27,456 nucleotides of DNA, taken from positions 1-27,456 of IMG/VR virus record IMGVR_UViG_3300032073_006528; one strand, written 5' to 3'. The translations under genes and the position numbers were made by a program. The notes beneath the pieces are model-generated. The model was not told the DNA's origin and made no database searches. It saw only the letters and a list, made by a program, of their open reading frames with translations. Origin of the DNA: a virus. Below are positions 23,086-27,456 of this stretch, piece by piece; position 1 is the stretch's first letter; each line of letters opens with the position of its first letter.

Positions 23086-23877
23086 ATGGCAAGAAAAGGA
23101 AGGGTAACACCTATGTCGAAGACTCAACAAGCTGGATCTAAGAAGATATCTAAAAAAACTAAAATTAACGATGCAGAAATTACCGAGAGTATAGAAAAAA
23201 ATACCTTTTTAAATTTCAATATAAATCAAAAATACACTCTTACTGAAGCTCATGATAATTTTTTAGAATTATGTTTTAAAGAGGCATGTAAAATGTGTAT
23301 GATCGACGGACCTGCGGGTTCAGCAAAAACATACCTCGGTGTGTTTGTGGCTTTACAGCTATTACGTACTCAAAAAATAGAAGAAATTGTATACATACGT
23401 AGTGTTGTAGAATCAGCGTCTAAGAGTATGGGTTCACTTCCTGGAGAGGTAGAGGAGAAGTTTCTTCCGTGGAGTCTACCTCTTTTAGAAAAGCTTAATG
23501 AACTACTAGATAAACCAACTATAAACAACTTAATGTCAGGTGGGTATATTAAGTGTGTACCAGTAAATTATACAAGAGGTCTAACATTTAAAAACTGTTG
23601 TGTTATTATTGATGAATCTCAGAATCTTACAAGAGAAGAATTAACTACAATTCTTACTAGATTTGGTGAAAAATCAAAATATATTGTAGTTGGAGATACT
23701 CAGCAAAGTGATATTGGTAATAAATCCGGTTTTAAGGCTATATTTAACGCCTTTGATTCTGCAGAATCCACGGAGCATGGTCTTCATACATTTAAGTTTA
23801 CTGAGCTAGAGATTGTACGATCCGAAATACTTAAGTTTATTGTTAAAGTACTTGAAAAATTAAAGATGAAACGTTAA
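23086..23877 (+). CDS. phoH: PhoH-family P-loop ATPase
   Basis: The 263-residue protein has Walker A GPAGSAKT (residues 75-82), a conserved YIRSVVES / GSLPGEVEEK region (103-124), Walker B VIIDESQN (173-180) and sensor-like VVGDTQQSD (201-209), the standard order for PhoH. Residues 1-40 are a basic, probably flexible tail. phoH is a frequent gene of marine phages, especially T4-like ones; its function in infection remains unclear, though RNA-related helicase/ATPase roles are discussed. A second ATG at 23113 (MSKTQQ) follows a purine-rich AAGGAAGGG and could be the real start, shortening the protein by nine residues. Its last 18 bases overlap the convergent 63-residue gene. Confidence 0.93.
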   Translation: MARKGRVTPMSKTQQAGSKKISKKTKINDAEITESIEKNTFLNFNINQKYTLTEAHDNFLELCFKEACKMCMIDGPAGSAKTYLGVFVALQLLRTQKIEEIVYIRSVVESASKSMGSLPGEVEEKFLPWSLPLLEKLNELLDKPTINNLMSGGYIKCVPVNYTRGLTFKNCCVIIDESQNLTREELTTILTRFGEKSKYIVVGDTQQSDIGNKSGFKAIFNAFDSAESTEHGLHTFKFTELEIVRSEILKFIVKVLEKLKMKR

Positions 23878-24051
23878 AGCTTTTCTCATTCTTTCAAGAA
23901 GAGTTCGTCTGTTCTGCCCGTTTTCAACTAAACGGGAGTACTCTGTTTTAAATGCTTCAAGAAATTCTGGTGATAACTCTAACTTACGCGGATAAAAGGA
24001 CCGGACCTTTTTAATCATGTATTTTTCGCAGATCTTATCATACTCATTCAT
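23860..24051 (-). CDS. Small basic protein of unknown function
   Basis: A 63-residue product with many Lys, Arg and Glu residues and predicted helices (SPEFLEAFKTEYSRLVENGQ). I do not recognise it. The ATG at 24051 immediately precedes, on the other side, the stop of the NadR-like kinase gene at 24052, so it is a tail gene of the queD operon. Its 3' end overlaps phoH by 18 bases. The tight packing makes it probably real, and the size and charge suit a nucleic-acid- or protein-binding accessory factor, which is speculation. Confidence 0.55.
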   Translation of the reverse strand: MNEYDKICEKYMIKKVRSFYPRKLELSPEFLEAFKTEYSRLVENGQNRRTLLERMRKALTFHL

Positions 24052-24804
24052 TTAAGTATTTAATCGATCATTTAGCTTTTTGTGCTTTTCAACCTCTTTT
24101 TTGATTACAGAATGTTCTTCAGGGTCAACGTCTTTCCACGCGTCCTCAAGCTTTTTAATTTGTTCGAACATATTTTCGTCTATAATGTTACCTGGAGACA
24201 TAGCGTCTCCTTCAGCATCAATATATAGCTTTAATATTTCTATCCGGTCTCTTCTAGAGCCAAAAACTTCGATAATAGGAGGTTTATCATCAACTATAAA
24301 TAAATTAGTTTTTGGATTTTCCTCGTGATCTCGATGAACGGCTTTGAATATGTTATCTATTTCTTCTATTACTTCAGCAGATGTGTCTCTAACACCATCT
24401 TCAACTATATCTATAGGAGCAACCTTTGTTATAGGTACAAAAAATATAATATCTAAGTCTCTAAAACTCTCTCTAACTAGAGGTATACAACTACTAACAA
24501 ACTCTTCGTCAATATCATTATCAGGTTGCTCACACGCCCACATACTGTAAACTAGATTATCTAATGGACATCTATCAAAAATAACATTATCACCGGTCCG
24601 GTGTTTTTGTTGTTCTTCAATCTGAAAGTCTAAGATTTTACGTTGAGTTTCTTTATTTGTTTTCGAAGAATGCTCGAGATTATTTTCCGCAATAATATCT
24701 CTATAAGTTTTTTCTGGAGTACTGTAACTAGGCCATTGATCTAAAAAATCTTTAACTAAAGTCGATTTACCCTGACAAGCTGTACCGCTGATTGCAATCC
24801 TCAT
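24052..24804 (-). CDS. NadR/AAA_28-like P-loop kinase
   Basis: The 250-residue protein begins with the P-loop IAISGTACQGKST (residues 3-15), followed by PEKTYRDII (30-38) and VIFDRCPLDNLVYSMW (74-89). The 'DR-x-P-x-D' box is the substrate and metal site typical of AAA_28, NadR ribosylnicotinamide kinase and deoxynucleoside-kinase-like proteins. The C-terminal 70 residues are charged, probably helical, and absent from a minimal kinase. The gene follows an HldE-type nucleotidyltransferase gene by 4 bases; in NadR and related enzymes a kinase and a nucleotidyltransferase of that superfamily are joined in one chain, so a two-protein functional pair is conceivable. Related proteins are common in T4-like marine phages. 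The substrate is unknown. Confidence 0.78.
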   Translation of the reverse strand: MRIAISGTACQGKSTLVKDFLDQWPSYSTPEKTYRDIIAENNLEHSSKTNKETQRKILDFQIEEQQKHRTGDNVIFDRCPLDNLVYSMWACEQPDNDIDEEFVSSCIPLVRESFRDLDIIFFVPITKVAPIDIVEDGVRDTSAEVIEEIDNIFKAVHRDHEENPKTNLFIVDDKPPIIEVFGSRRDRIEILKLYIDAEGDAMSPGNIIDENMFEQIKKLEDAWKDVDPEEHSVIKKEVEKHKKLNDRLNT

Positions 24805-24808
24805 AATT

Positions 24809-25228
24809 TTATTTATCTACTAATTGTAGTTTTTCAATAATTTGAGATGTAGTAAGACTATCATATTTTTTGAGAATTTTTATCTCTTTACAATAGCTGA
24901 GTATAGTTTCTTTTTCACATTCCGGTAGGGTACTCCAAGTATAATCCCCACCTTTGACATATACATCTGGTCGGACTTTTTCTAAGAAACTGCGACAATC
25001 AATACTATCAAATATAATAACCTGATCTACACTCTCTAATGCGAGAAGAACCTCAGCTCGATTTTGTTCGGTATTATATGGTCTATCATCTCCTTTAAGT
25101 TGTCTAATACTTTTATCAGAGTTTAACCCAACAATAAGCTTATCTCCTAATGAGCGAGCTTCATTTAAATATTGAACATGACCAGCATGTAAAATATCGA
25201 AACAACCGTTTGTAGCAACTACTCTCAT
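24809..25228 (-). CDS. HldE/RfaE2-type cytidylyltransferase-fold nucleotidyltransferase
   Basis: I start the gene at ATG 25228 (ATGA overlap with queE), giving 139 residues. TNGCFDILHAGH (residues 6-17) is the HxGH signature of the cytidylyltransferase superfamily, GLNSDKSI (34-41) and KGDDRP (45-50) are diagnostic for the nucleotidyltransferase domain of HldE/RfaE (ADP-heptose synthesis), and LTTSQII near residue 126 matches the 'STTxII' end with its nucleotide-contacting Ser/Thr. No heptokinase domain is attached. It may attach a nucleotide to a sugar or alditol phosphate, perhaps feeding the neighbouring glycan locus, or work with the NadR-like kinase next to it. Confidence 0.85.
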   Translation of the reverse strand: MRVVATNGCFDILHAGHVQYLNEARSLGDKLIVGLNSDKSIRQLKGDDRPYNTEQNRAEVLLALESVDQVIIFDSIDCRSFLEKVRPDVYVKGGDYTWSTLPECEKETILSYCKEIKILKKYDSLTTSQIIEKLQLVDK

Positions 25229-25986
25229 ACCTTTAATGCCATGTCCCATACAAGTAAGTGTAACCTAGGACTAAAATTAAAGTAATGTTTTTTAGCTAAT
25301 TCTGCGACCATAGGAGCTTTTTCAATATGTTCCGACCGACTACCTGCACAAGGCATTAACCACACCCTACCAGTAGGAATATCAAACTTCTCTACGTATT
25401 TTTCTAATACTTCTTCTAAATCTGACTCTTTATCTATAACAAACTTAAAACCAGAACCTTGAGCTGCATGCCATTGTAGTACTTCTGGTTTATATCTTCG
25501 ATCCTCTGGGTCTCCGTTATTACTAAGCTTCGGAGAAGTAGTAAATGTAGCCCCTACCCTTACCCACTCCTTATCAGGCATAATCGTTGCGTTTGTCTCA
25601 AAGTCAATCCTAGGTACCCAGCCCCACTCTACTTCCAGGTGAGATAAAAATCTAAGAAGAGCAGGTTGTTGAACTAACGGCTCTCCACCAGTAATCTTCC
25701 ATATAGCACCATTATATAAGTGGTCTTTGAAACCTTCTTGCTCGAAGTGTTGTAATAAATCAGCATTAGTGATCTTATTTTTTACCCTCCAAGAAATAAA
25801 ACTATCACAACCATGTGGTGAATCAGCTGAAGCAAATCCTTGGCATGTAAGATTACACATAGATAATCTCATAAATACCGACGGGTATCCTACAAACTCA
25901 CCTTCTCCCTCTACTGTATAGAATACCTTATCGTCAGATAGAAGCATCGTCTTTTCACTTAAGTCTTCTTTATAAAGTGTTGTCAT
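25225..25986 (-). CDS. queE: 7-carboxy-7-deazaguanine synthase (radical SAM)
   Basis: The 253-residue enzyme converts 6-carboxytetrahydropterin to 7-carboxy-7-deazaguanine. YTVEGEGEFVGYPSVFMRL (residues 23-41) is the QueE N-terminal signature, and KITGGEP (97-103) the SAM-binding GGE loop; the C-terminal PRLHLLVWD matches the QueE end. The cluster cysteines are C44, C48 and C60: the first two keep C-x3-C, but eleven rather than two residues precede the third, and the following Asp is kept. QueE proteins are known for altered cluster loops, so this is a variant, not a broken gene. It is coupled to the nucleotidyltransferase gene by ATGA and overlaps the 49-residue gene upstream by 17 bases. 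Confidence 0.92.
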   Translation of the reverse strand: MTTLYKEDLSEKTMLLSDDKVFYTVEGEGEFVGYPSVFMRLSMCNLTCQGFASADSPHGCDSFISWRVKNKITNADLLQHFEQEGFKDHLYNGAIWKITGGEPLVQQPALLRFLSHLEVEWGWVPRIDFETNATIMPDKEWVRVGATFTTSPKLSNNGDPEDRRYKPEVLQWHAAQGSGFKFVIDKESDLEEVLEKYVEKFDIPTGRVWLMPCAGSRSEHIEKAPMVAELAKKHYFNFSPRLHLLVWDMALKV

Positions 25987-26119
25987 TTAAATATAAGTCT
26001 TTGATGTCTCTTGTTTCTGGTTTAACCTCTTTCTTGCTAGGCTTACTCCAATCAATATTATCCCAGTTATCGATAATTTTGCTAGTATTTTCTTTTCGGC
26101 GCTTACTTCCTTTTCCCAT
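25970..26119 (-). CDS. 49-residue phage-type protein (MGKGSKRR...)
   Basis: Reading the minus strand from ATG 26119 to TAA 25972-25970 gives 49 residues beginning MGKGSKRRKENTSKIIDNWDNIDW. The start is preceded by AGAGGT with 9 bases spacing, formed by the last codons of queD, and the gene fills what would otherwise be the only sizeable gap of the operon. A 'MGKGSK(P/R)R ... NWD.I.W' opening is one I recall from many small phage proteins of unknown function. The strongly basic N-terminus and Trp-rich centre suggest a binding peptide. It overlaps the queE start by 17 bases. Confidence 0.68.
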   Translation of the reverse strand: MGKGSKRRKENTSKIIDNWDNIDWSKPSKKEVKPETRDIKDLYLNDNTL

Positions 26120-26124
26120 AATAA

Positions 26125-26613
26125 TTAACCTCTATTAATTTTTGCGTTTTCATTACTAGCCCATGACATGACGTTATATTTGCTTTCATAAATAGCTGAA
26201 TTCTTTTCATGTTCAAAAACTTCTACTTTAGAACAAAAACACCTCTTATTAGTAAGACTTTTAACATGGTTGTCTGCTAATTTGAAGCAATGTTCTGCGA
26301 ATTTTTCAATACCAACCCCCCCATGCATAACACGTAGATCAACAATACCTTCATCATGTAGTTTTCGAAAAGATTCTAGCGCTGGATCATTATCAGCAAT
26401 AACAGTCGTATGATCAAAATGTTCTTCTAATTTCTTCTTAAGATCTTTTAGACCTCCGAAATCTACAACCCAATTATTCTCATCTAATTCATTAGCACCA
26501 AACCAAAACTTACCGACTAAACGATATCCGTGCACGAACCGACAATGCGATGTTGCTTGAGGTTGACGAAATGCGCAACTTCCAAGCTCAATTATCTTAG
26601 TACTACTAAACAT
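26125..26613 (-). CDS. queD: 6-carboxy-5,6,7,8-tetrahydropterin synthase (QueD/PTPS family)
   Basis: The 162-residue enzyme makes 6-carboxytetrahydropterin from dihydroneopterin triphosphate. SHCRFVHGY (residues 22-30) provides the catalytic Cys (C24) and a zinc His (H28); VVDFGGLKDLKKKL (49-62) and FDHTT (66-70, D67/H68) are the usual second and third boxes, and EHEKNSA (134-140) has the pterin-binding Glu. The canonical HGH is HGY, so the third zinc ligand is changed; related proteins with 'FRQ...HCRFxHGY' exist, so the enzyme is probably a known subtype. It is the first gene of the que operon, with a promoter only 6 bases before its ATG. Confidence 0.92.
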   Translation of the reverse strand: MFSSTKIIELGSCAFRQPQATSHCRFVHGYRLVGKFWFGANELDENNWVVDFGGLKDLKKKLEEHFDHTTVIADNDPALESFRKLHDEGIVDLRVMHGGVGIEKFAEHCFKLADNHVKSLTNKRCFCSKVEVFEHEKNSAIYESKYNVMSWASNENAKINRG

Positions 26614-26619
26614 ACGACT

Positions 26620-26647
26620 ATTATAGTGATTTCCTAACCGAAATCAA
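26620..26647 (-). promoter_or_regulatory. Sigma70-like promoter of queD operon
   Basis: On the minus strand TTGATT (26647-26642), a 16-base spacer and a perfect TATAAT (26625-26620) lie exactly 6 bases before the queD ATG at 26613. It is back-to-back with the folE2 promoter; the two -35 elements are separated by only 3 bases. A leaderless mRNA is predicted. Confidence 0.7.
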
Positions 26648-26650
26648 GTG

Positions 26651-26678
26651 TTGAACTTAAAGAAATATTTCGTATAAT
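26651..26678 (+). promoter_or_regulatory. Sigma70-like promoter of folE2
   Basis: TTGAAC (26651-26656), a 16-base spacer and a perfect TATAAT (26673-26678) lie exactly 6 bases before the folE2 ATG at 26685. No Shine-Dalgarno sequence fits between, so a leaderless transcript is predicted, as for queD. Confidence 0.7.
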
Positions 26679-26684
26679 AGACAC

Positions 26685-27456
26685 ATGGATAACAAGTATG
26701 AATGGTTAGGTGAAGATGATGAGCTAACTGGAGAAAAGGATGAGATCGCGAAAGAGGTAATGGGAGATGAATTCAGTAAAGGTTATTTTCCTCCTATTCG
26801 GATATACGATAATAAAGTTACGGCTGATAAGAAGTATATTTCTTCTTTACCAGATCTACAAAATGGACCTTCTAGTTTAATTCAAGGCGCGGCTGTACCT
26901 ATTCAACAAGTCGGTATACATAACTTTAAGTTACCTCTTAATTATAAAAAGAGAGACGGATCTACTATAGAACTAGAAACAAGTGTAACTGGTAGTGTTA
27001 GTCTAGAGGCTCATAAAAAGGGTATTAATATGTCCAGGATTATGAGAAGTTTTTATGATCATAAAGATGAGGTTTTTAGTATTAGTAAAATTAAAGATGT
27101 TTTAGAGACATATAAGAATAATCTCAAATGCTTTGATTCTCGTATTATGTTAAAAATCTCTTATCCTATTAAGCAAAAAAGCTTACGTAGCGGCCTAGAA
27201 GGATATCAATATTATGATATAGTCTTCGAAGGAGATTTAACTAAAGACGGAGTATTTAAAAAATACATACACTTCGATTTTGTTTACTCTTCAGCATGCC
27301 CTTGTAGTTTCGAACTAAGTGAGCATGCCGAAAAATACCGCAATAGAGCAACAGTACCTCATAGTCAGAGAAGTGTCGCTCGAGTTAGTGTTAAGTTTGA
27401 TGAAATGCTGTGGGTTGAAGATCTGCAGGAACTATGCTTAGAAGCTCTTCAAACTG
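26685..27456 (+). CDS. folE2: GTP cyclohydrolase IB (FolE2), 3' truncated by window end
   Basis: The frame is open from ATG 26685 to the window end (257 residues visible). Motifs fit FolE2/GCYH-IB, the metal-flexible alternative to FolE: LPDLQN (residues 55-60), VPIQQVGI (71-78), GINMSR (113-118; usual 'KGxHMSR'), SSACPCS (202-208; catalytic Cys region) and VPHSQRS (224-230; usual 'HNQRS'). The enzyme makes dihydroneopterin triphosphate from GTP, the substrate of QueD, encoded divergently next to it, so the two genes start the preQ0/7-deazaguanine pathway. Residues 1-45 are an acidic extension before the conserved core. Remaining C-terminal residues should lie just beyond the window. Confidence 0.9.
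   Translation, partial: MDNKYEWLGEDDELTGEKDEIAKEVMGDEFSKGYFPPIRIYDNKVTADKKYISSLPDLQNGPSSLIQGAAVPIQQVGIHNFKLPLNYKKRDGSTIELETSVTGSVSLEAHKKGINMSRIMRSFYDHKDEVFSISKIKDVLETYKNNLKCFDSRIMLKISYPIKQKSLRSGLEGYQYYDIVFEGDLTKDGVFKKYIHFDFVYSSACPCSFELSEHAEKYRNRATVPHSQRSVARVSVKFDEMLWVEDLQELCLEALQT

Noticed and set aside
1-27456. CRISPR array, tRNA genes, insertion sequences, integrase or attachment sites
   Set aside because: No regularly spaced repeats, cloverleaf-like GC-rich segments, transposase motifs or terminal repeats were seen on either strand; tRNA detection by eye is limited.
1-27456. Giant-virus or bacterial polysaccharide island origin
   Set aside because: Both could carry many GT genes, but ATGA-coupled packing, overlapping convergent genes and the phoH/que/NadR-like gene set fit a marine phage better. 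Not excluded, since no structural gene is in the window.

Overview
The window looks like part of the genome of a marine tailed phage, most likely a T4-like myovirus of the cyanophage/pelagiphage type. The evidence is very A+T-rich DNA, genes packed almost without gaps and often joined by 4-base ATGA stop/start overlaps, a PhoH-type ATPase, a 7-deazaguanine set (FolE2, QueD, QueE), a NadR-like P-loop kinase and a very large block of sugar-processing genes. No structural, replication or integrase gene is present, so phage origin is an inference from gene content and compactness. I saw no tRNA, rRNA, CRISPR array or insertion sequence, and no gene-free stretch over 300 bases.

Layout. Bases 1-23037 form one glycan-biosynthesis region in several strand blocks. 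(a) 1-1165 (+): a truncated methyltransferase and a glycosyltransferase (GT)-like gene. (b) 3329-1098 (-): an unknown protein, a GT4-type GT and a GT2-type GT. (c) 3350-5535 (+): a radical SAM protein and a first member of a four-copy GT-like family. (d) 5997-5512 (-): a P-loop protein. (e) 6043-9580 (+): a NodU/CmcH carbamoyltransferase, a DxD GT and a second family member. (f) 12620-9589 (-): a CMP-sugar synthetase, a DxD GT, a small kinase-like protein and a third family member. (g) 12661-13611 (+): a GT61-like GT. (h) 23037-13560 (-): a 12-gene, almost seamless operon with GT4, GT2, methyltransferase, UDP-GlcNAc 2-epimerase, metallo-beta-lactamase-fold protein, GT-D-like protein, GNAT, short DegT aminotransferase, the fourth family member, another GT-like protein, a short GDPD-like protein and a HAD-phosphatase/nucleotidyltransferase fusion.

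Bases 23086-27456 are different: phoH (+), facing an operon on the minus strand (queD, a 49-residue protein, queE, an HldE-type nucleotidyltransferase, a NadR-like kinase, a 63-residue protein), and folE2 leaving divergently and running off the end. FolE2, QueD and QueE give three of the four steps from GTP to preQ0; QueC and a base-inserting enzyme would have to lie outside the window.

How it may work together. The sugar genes supply activation (cytidylyl- and nucleotidyl-transferases, epimerase), tailoring (aminotransfer, acetylation, methylation, carbamoylation, possible phosphorylation and radical chemistry) and transfer (about a dozen GT-like proteins of several folds). This suggests a complex glycan, perhaps with a nonulosonic-acid-like sugar, placed on the virion, the host envelope or possibly DNA. 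The target cannot be read from sequence.

The most notable non-coding observations are: a shared promoter layout (TTGA-like -35, 16-base spacer, -10, exactly 6 bases, ATG) before three genes, predicting leaderless mRNAs; palindromic divergent intergenic regions; and a 47-base near-duplicate of a GT gene's 3' end in front of the epimerase gene, which looks like the scar of a cassette insertion.
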